A stretch of 9,555 nucleotides of DNA from DATEMK01 sp035275625 (lineage in GTDB: Bacteria > Bacteroidota > Bacteroidia > AKYH767-A > OLB10). Location of the stretch: NCBI GenBank assembly GCA_035275625.1, contig DATEMK010000610.1, positions 1 to 9,555 of the forward strand. Direction: 5' to 3'. The translations under genes were made by a program, and so were the position numbers. Positions 1 through 6,962 of the stretch are shown here, in pieces. Numbering within the stretch: the stretch's first letter is position 1; each line of letters begins with the position of its first letter. The notes under the pieces were generated by a model. That model was not told where the DNA came from, made no database searches, and saw only the letters and a list, made by a program, of their open reading frames with translations.

Positions 1-576
1 GTTTGCCATTTGCCAGTGCTGGGGCTTGCCGCGGTCCGAGAGTTCGCATAGTGCTGTGTGAAATGTTCCCCAGCTTCCCGTTTTGTTGCCATGAATACAA
101 AACATATCAAACTCGAAAGTGAAATTATCAGGCAGTGTATCTATAAATTCAGGCATAAAAGTACCAGGCTGAGGCATCAGAAACCAGTGCCCTTCTTTGC
201 CTTCAATGGTTACCACTTCGCCTGATGAACTGGTGCTCCATTTACCAGGGAAATCGCCAACAACATCCTGCATGAAATCTTCTATCACTACAATTTTTTC
301 TCCGGGAATGAAATCAAATTTGCTGTAAGTTTTTACACCTGAAGGTGCGGATTCCGAAGATCCGCTTCCTTCTGAGGTATTCGTTGAGCTGCCATCTTCA
401 TTACCTCCATTGGTTTTCCCTTCCATCTTATCATCAACTTTTTTTTCTGCATCATCTGATTTTTTGCTGACTTTCTCTTCTGCTTTTTTCTTCGCTTTAT
501 CGAGAACACCTCCGAATTGTGCCTGTGCAAAAATGTTTGCAGACAGGAACACGATTGCTAAAATTATTTTTTTCAT
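1..576 (-). CDS. OmpA-family secreted/outer-membrane-associated protein, N-terminal 192 residues (3' end outside window)
   Basis: The reading frame starts at an ATG at 576 and stays open to the left edge, so only the first 192 residues are present. Residues 1-20 form a signal peptide (MKKIILAIVFLSANIFAQAQ, cleavage probably after AQA), so the protein is exported. Residues 20-80 are a charged, Lys/Glu/Asp-rich stretch passing into a Ser/Gly/Thr linker. A globular part then begins with a TYSKFDFIPGEKIV motif and an EDFMQDVVGDFPGKW motif. This arrangement (signal peptide, Lys/Glu-rich segment, SK.DF.PG, then a beta-rich domain) is one I know from Bacteroidota proteins that end in an OmpA peptidoglycan-binding domain. 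That C-terminal domain is not visible here, so the OmpA call is inference from the N-terminal half. It lies 42 nt downstream of the T9SS protein gene on the same strand and may be co-transcribed with it. No Shine-Dalgarno sequence is visible. Confidence 0.72.
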   Translation of the reverse strand, partial: MKKIILAIVFLSANIFAQAQFGGVLDKAKKKAEEKVSKKSDDAEKKVDDKMEGKTNGGNEDGSSTNTSEGSGSSESAPSGVKTYSKFDFIPGEKIVVIEDFMQDVVGDFPGKWSTSSSGEVVTIEGKEGHWFLMPQPGTFMPEFIDTLPDNFTFEFDMFCIHGNKTGSWGTFHTALCELSDRGKPQHWQMAN

Positions 577-592
577 GATCGTATTTTTTTCT

Positions 593-608
593 AATCTGTG
601 AATCTGTG
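593..608. repeat. Tandem 8-bp direct repeat AATCTGTG x2
   Basis: Two exact adjacent copies of AATCTGTG lie in the 42-nt spacer between the T9SS protein stop (619) and the OmpA-family start (576). On the transcribed strand this reads CACAGATTCACAGATT, ending about 17 nt before the ATG. It could be a leader element, an operator half-site pair, or a dispersed short intergenic repeat. Only the duplication itself is certain. Confidence 0.6.
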
Positions 609-618
609 GCTATTGATT

Positions 619-1713
619 TTAATTTTTTACAATTTTTGTCTGCCATTGCTTATCACCGCAGGTAATGCGTGCATGATATAATCCATTTGCCAGATCAGAA
701 ACCGGGAACATCCAATCGAAATGTTTTGCTGCCCGGATTTGGGCTGAAATATTTTTTACCATGTTTCCTTTTAAATCATAAATAAATAATTCTGCTGCTC
801 CGTTTGCAGGATTATCTAACGTAATGAATGCATAGTCATTTGCAGGATTCGGATACGTTGCTGCAGTTGCTGTTTCAAAGGGAGGAGTTTCTTCTATAGC
901 AGTTACAGCATCGAGGTAGCTCACGCTTTTTGTAATGATAGTGGAAGTGGAAGTTACTGCTGTATCATACCCGATATAAAACTGGTAAAGCCTGTTTCCG
1001 GGATTGGTGCATCCCCAGAAATAGCTGGTGGAATAGTGATGAATAATATTCGGGGGTAAAGGAATACCTACATAGACCATCGAATCGGTGATATATTGAT
1101 TCACGTGTCCGCGAAGCGTATTGGTATAAACACCCATGGGTGTGGTGAGTGTTCCATACCCGTCTGCAATCCAGGAGTAAGAACCGTACCTGTAAAAATT
1201 GATGGTAGCCGGACCGATGGACAGGGTAGCAAGCCCCGCAAAATTATCTGACAGCGTGGTATTATACGTGAAAGGAAACTCACGCAGAATTTCTGTGTTG
1301 GAATTATTCATAATGTATGGTGTTCCGCCTGCATCGAAACCCATTCCATGCAGATCGGTCATGGAAGAAGTTGCATTGTGATAGAGGTAGATGGTGTTGC
1401 CACCAGTGTCCACTGTTTGCTGGACAAGGTTGGTTCCGGGGAAGTTTGCCGCATAAGGCGTGGATGCAGGAGCCACCCACTGGTCAATGTGCGTTGATCC
1501 GTTGGGAACCACACTGGAAAAATTCCAGTTTTGGTTGGCGCCTCCCGGACCTTCTGTGGCAGTGGATGAGTCCACGTAAGAGTAATTGAATGTGAGACCG
1601 GGGATAGCTTCAAAGGCTGAAGTCATGGTAGGCTGTGCGCTTATTCCTGAAGCGATAACAGATAACAGAAGTGTAAAGATTTTTTTTCCCGATAAAAATC
1701 GGGATTTCACCAT
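619..1713 (-). CDS. Secreted protein with type IX secretion sorting domain (T9SS type A), function of the main domain unknown
   Basis: Read from the ATG at 1713 the protein has 364 residues. The first 26 or so form a signal peptide (basic MVKSRFLSGKK, then a hydrophobic FTLLLSVIASGISAQ core). Two in-frame upstream ATGs (1770 and 1743) would lengthen the N-terminus by 19 or 10 residues and give an unusually long leader, so I prefer 1713. The middle, about residues 27-275, is Thr/Ser/Asn/Tyr-rich and probably beta-structured and extracellular, and I recognise no catalytic motif. The last 80 residues are a typical Por secretion-system sorting domain: an AATYPNPANDYAFI opening, ELFIYDLKGNMVK in the middle, LANGLYHARI, and a basic KIVKN end. 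In this family the tail directs passage through the T9SS and is normally removed at the cell surface. The gene is divergent from the sensor kinase and upstream of the OmpA-family gene. Sorting-domain call is firm; role unknown. Confidence 0.88.
   Translation of the reverse strand: MVKSRFLSGKKIFTLLLSVIASGISAQPTMTSAFEAIPGLTFNYSYVDSSTATEGPGGANQNWNFSSVVPNGSTHIDQWVAPASTPYAANFPGTNLVQQTVDTGGNTIYLYHNATSSMTDLHGMGFDAGGTPYIMNNSNTEILREFPFTYNTTLSDNFAGLATLSIGPATINFYRYGSYSWIADGYGTLTTPMGVYTNTLRGHVNQYITDSMVYVGIPLPPNIIHHYSTSYFWGCTNPGNRLYQFYIGYDTAVTSTSTIITKSVSYLDAVTAIEETPPFETATAATYPNPANDYAFITLDNPANGAAELFIYDLKGNMVKNISAQIRAAKHFDWMFPVSDLANGLYHARITCGDKQWQTKIVKN
1687..1704. repeat. Perfect 7-bp inverted repeat inside signal-peptide codons
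   Basis: Reading TCCCGAT-AAAA-ATCGGGA, this 7-bp perfect stem with a 4-nt loop spans codons 4-9 of the T9SS protein, beginning about 9 nt after the preferred start codon on the minus strand. A run of T precedes it on the plus strand (A run after it on the minus strand). A stem this close to a start could hinder initiation, or it may be a dispersed palindromic repeat that landed in tolerant signal-peptide codons. The sequence shows the palindrome; any role is inference. Confidence 0.6.
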
Positions 1714-1798
1714 TTGTTTTTTAGTAAAGATTGTGTTCAACATGAGAATGAGTTTTAAAATTTTGTTCAAAATGACAGGTAATATTTCAATTTATCAA

Positions 1799-1814
1799 CC
1801 CCATCAAAGTGGGG
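1799..1814. repeat. GC-rich hairpin in the divergent intergenic region
   Basis: CCCCA (1799-1803) pairs with TGGGG (1810-1814) around a short TCAAAG centre. On the plus strand a U-G wobble can extend the stem to 6 bp with a CAAA loop. It is not followed by a T run on either strand, so it does not look like a terminator. It lies between the divergent starts at 1713/1770 and 1843, where an operator would be expected. Confidence 0.45.
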
Positions 1815-1821
1815 AAAATCG

Positions 1822-1829
1822 TATCTTTC
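1822..1829 (+). promoter_or_regulatory. Possible imperfect -7 box of the sensor kinase gene
   Basis: TATCTTTC matches the Bacteroidota -7 consensus TAnnTTTG at all but the last base and ends 13 nt before the kinase ATG. No TTG-type -33 element is seen at the usual 19-21 nt upstream, so this is weak. If used, the leader would be only a few nucleotides long. Confidence 0.25.
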
Positions 1830-1842
1830 GCTATTGTTTCTT

Positions 1843-4800
1843 ATGCGTTGCGCTTCGTTGTATTTTATTCTTCTTTCGCAAATCATTTTTCAACATGCTT
1901 TTGCGCAGCAATATTTTTTTACCAATTATTCGGTTGATGACGGGCTTTCGAACAATTCGGTAATACGTGTTATTAAAGACAAGGATGGTTATATATGGGC
2001 AGGCACTTATGCAGGGCTGAACCGTTTTAACGGTTATGATTTTACGGTTTATAAAAGCCTTGCGGGTGATTCGACTACGCTTTCGTCAAACCAGGTTCAT
2101 CATTTTTTAACGGATGAGAAGGGTGGTTTATGGATAGGCACTGCACAGGGCATTTGCATGTACAATAAAAACAAAAACAATTTTACCCGCATCCCTGTAC
2201 TAACTGCAAACGGTGAACGCAATTTTTATTTTGAAACATTTCAGCTTTTTGAAGATTCGAAAAAAAATATCTGGGCAACGGTTGCTTACCATAACCTTAT
2301 ACGATTCAATCCGAAGAGAAATTGCTTTGAGGAACCCCTTCATGATTTACCTGTTTTTAAAGAGAACGGTGCGGGTTCGATTATTGAAGATGCTGACGGC
2401 ACATTTTGGGTAATGAGCTTCAGGGAGCTGGTTCATTATAATCCGGCCGATCGTTCTTATAAAATATTTGAAAACAAATTTCCTGACGGTGAACCTTTCC
2501 AGGGCATACACCTTTTTCCTGATTCATCTGATCCCGGTTTTTTGTGGATAGCAAGCTGGGGAAGCGGGTTGGTACATTTTGATAAACGCAGCAAAACATT
2601 TACTTCGTACAACTTTGAAAAGAGCATTTCAAAAAACCTGTACAATATTGTTTTCAAAATTCACCAGCAGGCACCCGGTAAACTGTGGCTTGGAACCAAT
2701 GCAGGGATTGCAGTTTTTAATTCGGAGAAAAAAATATATGAGGGATTTGTTCGCGATTCCATTAATGATAAACCGATTGTGAATACCCAGATAAATGATA
2801 TTTACAGGGATGATGAGGGGATAACATGGATAGGAACTGTGGGCGGGCTGAGCAATATTCATCCCGCAAAACAAAATTTTGTAAATGAACCGTTGTGGCT
2901 GAAAGCTCCGTACCAGAAATTTTACCCAGTTCAGAAATATTATTATGATTTGCCGGAAGACAAGTTTTACGGAATACGTTTTTACAGCAATCGGGCTCTT
3001 GTTATTTACGAAAGAAAACTCAACCGGCAAATAGAATATAAAATTCCGCATGCTGATGAATTGCGTGCCGAACCGTTTTCGGTTTTAAAAGACAATCATG
3101 GATTGATTTGGATAGGAACCACAAAAGGTATTTACACGTTTGATGAAAAAGAAAAAAGGTTTTCGCTCTTTGAAATAGAAAAACAACTGAACATTCCCAA
3201 TCGTGCTCTGTATATAAACAACGGGATGAAAGACAGCGATGGCAATCTCTGGTTTTCGGTTTATTCGAAAGGGATCATAATGGTTGAACCCGGAACAAAA
3301 AAAATTACAACATACTTTCATGACGACAAAAATCAAAACAGCTTTCCTTTATTCGCACCTATTGCCATTGCGGAAGGAAAAGGAAAATCCATTTACACCT
3401 GCGATGAGAAGCACGGGATAGCGATAACAGACCGCATTAAAAACACAACTAAATATCTCAACTCTGACAATAAGAAGTATGCTTCACTTAAAGATGCTAC
3501 CGATATGGGTATAGATCGGCAAAACCGTATTTGGGTTACTACAAAAAATAACGGGCTTGTTTGCATTGATGATGGACGGAACGTCCTCAATTACATTAAA
3601 GATGATTTTGGAAATATTATTGATGAACAGCAAAGCATTGCAATTGATGACTCAGGAAAAATATGGTTTCCGACAAGCAACGGTATCTACCGCTTTGACC
3701 CCGAGTCCCGGTATTTCACACAATTTACGGTACAGGATGGGTTTCCTGCACGGGTACTTACAACACCACTCAGCCGGATGAATAATGGAAAAATTTCTTT
3801 TTTAGTTACGAATGGAATTTTTTGTTTTGATCCTCTTAAAATTTTCAAAGCGGATAAAACGCTGAATGTACATTTCACATCTTTTTCTGTGAATGGAAGA
3901 GTTTCGCCTCAAAGTAATTTTATTGATCGTGTTGATACCATAAGGCTGAACCACCTTGAAAATAACCTGACATTTGAATTTGCCGCGATTAATTTCACAG
4001 ACCCTTCTTCAACGCTTTACAGCTACATGCTGGAAGGTGTTGATCATAACTGGTCTGTGCCGTCAAGAACCAAAGTGGTGAATTTTTCGAATCTTTCCCC
4101 GGGAAATTTCTGGCTTCGCATTAAAGCGGGAGATTATTCACCGGAGAAAAAAATATTTATCCGGATTGTTCATGCATGGTGGCAAACGACACTGTTCAGG
4201 TGGTCGGCTATAATTGTCATTATAGCTGTTTCATTTTTTATCATTCGCTACTTTTTGTCGCTGCGTTACAGGCAGAAGATTGAGCAACTGGAAAGGCAAC
4301 GCGAAATTGAAAACATACGCGCGCGTATTTCCCGTGATATACATGATGAAATCGGCTCCGGACTGACCAAAATAAAGCTCATGAGCCGCAATCTATCAAA
4401 AGCAAAAGAAGAAAGTGTAACGAAAGAAACCTCAGCTAAGATTTCTACAGCATCTGACGAACTGATAAAGAATCTTGGAGAAATTGTTTGGACCATCAAT
4501 CCTGCAAATGACACACTCGAAAATATTTTTGCATTTGTGCGTAATTATATTTCAAAATTATTTGAAGAAAACACAGAAATAAAATTGAAACTTGATTTTA
4601 CTGAGCCCGAAAAAATTCCGCAGGGAGTAATTATTAATCCGGAAACAAAACGTAATCTACTGTTAATTCTAAAGGAATCTTTAACAAATATTTTTAAACA
4701 CTCGCAGGCAACTGAAGTTATTGTATCCATGCATGGCGATAAATCAGAAATAAGATTAAATATTCGGGACAACGGAAAAGGAATTACAACTGAAAATCAA

Positions 4801-4941
4801 AACAGGTTCGGGAACGGAATTAATAATATGCGAAAGCGCTCGGAATTTGTGAATGCAATTTTCACTTTTGAATCGAATGGCAATGGGACTGCAATTCGAG
4901 TAAGCATTCCTTTAAGTGCCGAAAGAAAAATACCCACTTAA
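1843..4941 (+). CDS. Two-component sensor histidine kinase, periplasmic Reg_prop propeller + Y_Y_Y + HisKA_3/HATPase_c
   Basis: The ATG at 1843 gives 1032 residues and starts directly with a signal peptide (MRCASLYFILLSQIIFQHAFAQ). An in-frame TTG nine bases upstream is possible but unneeded. About residues 40-620 hold at least eleven Reg_prop-type blades with the pattern D..G.IWiGT..GL..f (DKDGYIWAGT, DEKGGLWIGT, DDEGITWIGT, DNHGLIWIGT, DDSGKIWFPT), enough for two seven-bladed periplasmic propellers. A Y_Y_Y domain follows at about 700-765 (FAAINFTDPSSTLYSYMLEG), then one membrane helix at about 788-806 and a short coiled linker. The kinase core has an H-box with phospho-acceptor His834 (RDIHDEIGSGL), an N-box Asn949 (KESLTNIFKHS), DNGKG at 976-980 and FGNG at 989-992. 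Every key residue is present. Unlike hybrid (HTCS) sensors, it ends after the ATPase domain with no receiver or AraC domain. Its partner is the regulator 48 nt downstream. The ligand is unknown. Confidence 0.95.
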   Translation: MRCASLYFILLSQIIFQHAFAQQYFFTNYSVDDGLSNNSVIRVIKDKDGYIWAGTYAGLNRFNGYDFTVYKSLAGDSTTLSSNQVHHFLTDEKGGLWIGTAQGICMYNKNKNNFTRIPVLTANGERNFYFETFQLFEDSKKNIWATVAYHNLIRFNPKRNCFEEPLHDLPVFKENGAGSIIEDADGTFWVMSFRELVHYNPADRSYKIFENKFPDGEPFQGIHLFPDSSDPGFLWIASWGSGLVHFDKRSKTFTSYNFEKSISKNLYNIVFKIHQQAPGKLWLGTNAGIAVFNSEKKIYEGFVRDSINDKPIVNTQINDIYRDDEGITWIGTVGGLSNIHPAKQNFVNEPLWLKAPYQKFYPVQKYYYDLPEDKFYGIRFYSNRALVIYERKLNRQIEYKIPHADELRAEPFSVLKDNHGLIWIGTTKGIYTFDEKEKRFSLFEIEKQLNIPNRALYINNGMKDSDGNLWFSVYSKGIIMVEPGTKKITTYFHDDKNQNSFPLFAPIAIAEGKGKSIYTCDEKHGIAITDRIKNTTKYLNSDNKKYASLKDATDMGIDRQNRIWVTTKNNGLVCIDDGRNVLNYIKDDFGNIIDEQQSIAIDDSGKIWFPTSNGIYRFDPESRYFTQFTVQDGFPARVLTTPLSRMNNGKISFLVTNGIFCFDPLKIFKADKTLNVHFTSFSVNGRVSPQSNFIDRVDTIRLNHLENNLTFEFAAINFTDPSSTLYSYMLEGVDHNWSVPSRTKVVNFSNLSPGNFWLRIKAGDYSPEKKIFIRIVHAWWQTTLFRWSAIIVIIAVSFFIIRYFLSLRYRQKIEQLERQREIENIRARISRDIHDEIGSGLTKIKLMSRNLSKAKEESVTKETSAKISTASDELIKNLGEIVWTINPANDTLENIFAFVRNYISKLFEENTEIKLKLDFTEPEKIPQGVIINPETKRNLLLILKESLTNIFKHSQATEVIVSMHGDKSEIRLNIRDNGKGITTENQNRFGNGINNMRKRSEFVNAIFTFESNGNGTAIRVSIPLSAERKIPT

Positions 4942-4969
4942 ATGGTGGTTAATAAGGTTTGAAAAAAAA

Positions 4970-4977
4970 TAATTTTG
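4970..4977 (+). promoter_or_regulatory. Candidate -7 box before the response regulator
   Basis: TAATTTTG matches TAnnTTTG exactly and ends 12 nt before the ATG at 4990, within the 48-nt gap after the kinase stop. No clear -33 element is seen, and a match in such A/T-rich DNA can arise by chance. If real, the regulator could be transcribed on its own as well as by read-through from the kinase gene. Confidence 0.35.
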
Positions 4978-4989
4978 TAAAAATATTTT

Positions 4990-5616
4990 ATGATTCGCGT
5001 TGCCATAGTTGAAGATGATGATGAGCTGAGAAAGTTCATGGAAGACACTATTAATTCCTGTGACGAATTTTTTATGGAAGGCAGCTTTTCGAGTGCCGAA
5101 GATTTCAAAAGAGAATTTTACCACCTTTCTGATTTGAATGTAGTTGTAATGGATATTAATTTGCCTGGTATGAGCGGTATCCAATGCATTGAAGAATTGA
5201 AACCTAAAAATTCAAAAATTCAATACCTTGTTTGTACAGTGTTTGAGGATAGCATGAATCTGTTTAATGCTCTTTGTGCGGGAGCAACTGGTTATATCTT
5301 AAAAAGTGCAGCTGAAGAAGAAATTGTCAATGCACTAAAAGAAATTAACTCAGGAGGCTCACCCATGTCTCCCCAGATTGCACGGATGGTAGTAACTTCT
5401 TTTCCCAGGAAGCAGACAAACGTGGATTTACTGAATCAACTTACCAAACGTGAAAAGGAACTTCTCGATTTGCTGGCTGCCGGTTACCAGTATAAAGAAA
5501 TTGCCGACAAACTTTTTCTCAGCATTCAAACTGTGCGTTCTTATATCCGCGATATTTATTCAAAGCTGCATGTGCACAGGAGGACGGATGCAGTGAACAA
5601 GGTTTTTAACCGGTAA
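4990..5616 (+). CDS. NarL/LuxR-type response regulator, partner of the upstream kinase
   Basis: A complete 208-residue protein. Residues 1-120 are a CheY-like receiver with the acidic pocket E8-D9-D10, the phospho-acceptor Asp55 in VVMDINLPGMSG, the switch Thr83 and Tyr102, and the conserved Lys105 (YILKSA). Residues about 150-206 are a LuxR/GerE helix-turn-helix (LTKREKELLDLLAAGYQYKEIA, then the recognition helix region SIQTVRSYIRDIYSKLHV). Phosphorylation by the kinase would be expected to promote dimerisation and DNA binding in the cytoplasm. HisKA_3 kinases typically pair with this regulator type, and the 48-nt spacing supports an operon. Targets cannot be read from sequence; the divergent T9SS gene and the kinase's own promoter are positional guesses. 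The gene converges with the membrane-protein gene ending at 5664, and the 47-nt gap between them has no convincing hairpin terminator. Confidence 0.95.
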   Translation: MIRVAIVEDDDELRKFMEDTINSCDEFFMEGSFSSAEDFKREFYHLSDLNVVVMDINLPGMSGIQCIEELKPKNSKIQYLVCTVFEDSMNLFNALCAGATGYILKSAAEEEIVNALKEINSGGSPMSPQIARMVVTSFPRKQTNVDLLNQLTKREKELLDLLAAGYQYKEIADKLFLSIQTVRSYIRDIYSKLHVHRRTDAVNKVFNR

Positions 5617-5663
5617 AAAAAACATAATTTTCTTTAAAGTTTCCTCATCCACGTTTCGCGTTG

Positions 5664-6962
5664 TCAAATAATAAATCCCTTTTGTACCTGAATCCACCAA
5701 CGAGAAATTTTTTCTTTATTAAGCATCATTACCAGCATTGAAAGCAAAAATGGTAAAGCCGGGACTTTGTACCTGACCATGGAACCAATAAGCGGAGTTG
5801 TAAGCCCGATCAGAGTAAAAAGAAAAACCACAAAGAATAATGAAAGATAAAATACGGGCTTTTGCTCATCTTTAATCCTGGAAGAAAAAAATATGGAAAA
5901 GAAAATTACCAGGATGATAAATAAATTTTCGAGTGCGGCTACCAATGCAAATGGATTATGAATGTAGTTCCAGTTTGGGAGAATGAATGTATTCAGCAAA
6001 GAATGAGGAGCATTTTTAATAATGCTTTGCACATTTGGATTTAACAGTGGCGGTTCGGCAAAGCTTCCTGAATTCATGAACTTCGCGTAGCCGATACTGT
6101 TATGCTGTTTCCAGTAAATGATTTCTGCAAGATTATAATTCGGATTGAGGTATTTTAAATTGAATAAAATTATAAAGTACAAAAGATAAACGGCTGAGAA
6201 TTTTATAAAACAGTTTTTATTTTTTGTTTTCACGCACCACCAGTATGCAGCCATTCCTGGAACGATCATCATGAGCGTGTATATTTTCAGGTAAACTAAA
6301 ATCAGCACACTGATTCCAAATGAGAGAATATGTTTCACGGAGGGCTTTACGGCAACCATTTTGGTGAATGAATACAAAAATATTCCCAGGGCAAATACAA
6401 GAATTCCTTCTTTCAATATTCCTGAAGTCCAGAATAAAACAGACGGTAAAAGAAAAACAGAAATAAAAATTAATTTTTCTTTTCCGGGAAATGCTTTGGA
6501 AAAAATTTTAAACAACCCATTCAACCCAACTAACGAAAGGAAACAGAAAAAAACCACGTGTACATTATAATATCCGAAAGTAAAAATCCGGATTACAGCA
6601 TTGATCCTGATGATGGTTTTGCTGTCGTTGTAAAAATATTCGTAATTATTCCAGCCGCTCAACTGATTATAATAAATATCAAGAGTGCTATTGTCACCAA
6701 GACCGAAAAGCATTTTGAGAAAATCAACCGGGTGTGATTTACCGGTTGCGAACATTTTATTGGCATCATTGAAAAAAACATACGTATCGCCCCCATTAAA
6801 ATATATCTGATAAAGATATCCTAATAAAATTCCTGCAAAAATTTTTAATATGAAAACATACCCGAAATATTTTGGAGCAACTTTTTCTGATTTGAAAAAA
6901 GAAGATTTGACAATGACTAATAAGAAAACAAAAGCGTAAAAAAATGTGAGCAGGTATTCCAT
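5664..6962 (-). CDS. Multi-pass membrane protein, GT-C/Wzy-like, second of a tandem paralogous pair
   Basis: 432 residues, ATG at 6962, mostly hydrophobic, with roughly ten membrane segments starting at residues 4-23 and 33-55. The first outward loop holds GGDTYVFFND with Asp59 and Asp66. Other marks are TIIRINAVIRIF followed by YYNVHVVFFCFLS, an FWTSGILKEG motif, a long hydrophilic loop before LNTFILPNWNYI, LENLFIIL, and a C-terminal TTPLIGSMVRYK..ALPFLL. Acidic residues in the first external loop and a large late loop are typical of GT-C glycosyltransferases and O-antigen polymerase/EpsG-like proteins, so a role in building an envelope glycan is plausible. No assigned family is certain. The start codon directly abuts the stop of the upstream paralog (TAA|ATG), pointing to translational coupling and possibly a paired complex. 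A flippase or other lipid-linked sugar transporter is the alternative. Confidence 0.75.
   Translation of the reverse strand: MEYLLTFFYAFVFLLVIVKSSFFKSEKVAPKYFGYVFILKIFAGILLGYLYQIYFNGGDTYVFFNDANKMFATGKSHPVDFLKMLFGLGDNSTLDIYYNQLSGWNNYEYFYNDSKTIIRINAVIRIFTFGYYNVHVVFFCFLSLVGLNGLFKIFSKAFPGKEKLIFISVFLLPSVLFWTSGILKEGILVFALGIFLYSFTKMVAVKPSVKHILSFGISVLILVYLKIYTLMMIVPGMAAYWWCVKTKNKNCFIKFSAVYLLYFIILFNLKYLNPNYNLAEIIYWKQHNSIGYAKFMNSGSFAEPPLLNPNVQSIIKNAPHSLLNTFILPNWNYIHNPFALVAALENLFIILVIFFSIFFSSRIKDEQKPVFYLSLFFVVFLFTLIGLTTPLIGSMVRYKVPALPFLLSMLVMMLNKEKISRWWIQVQKGFII

Noticed and set aside
1714..1770. ATG at 1770 as the start of the T9SS protein
   Set aside because: It would put 19 extra residues ahead of an already complete signal peptide; the ATG at 1713 fits usual signal length better, though this is not proven.
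1834..1842. TTG at 1834 as the start of the sensor kinase
   Set aside because: The ATG at 1843 gives a complete signal peptide and the extension adds only three residues, so the ATG is preferred.
1586..1963. 125-residue plus-strand open frame across the divergent spacer
   Set aside because: It overlaps the start of the T9SS gene antisense and the signal peptide of the kinase in another frame, with Arg/Phe-rich composition and no recognisable domain.
2629..3051. 140-residue minus-strand open frame inside the kinase gene
   Set aside because: It is antisense to conserved Reg_prop blades and shows no start signal or family motif; a shadow frame.
4912..5184. 90-residue minus-strand frame spanning the kinase/regulator junction
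   Set aside because: It is antisense to the well-conserved receiver domain and has no supporting features.
5617..5663. Possible bidirectional terminator between the convergent genes
   Set aside because: Only A/T runs and a short CTTTAAAG palindrome are visible; no stable GC stem followed by T residues.
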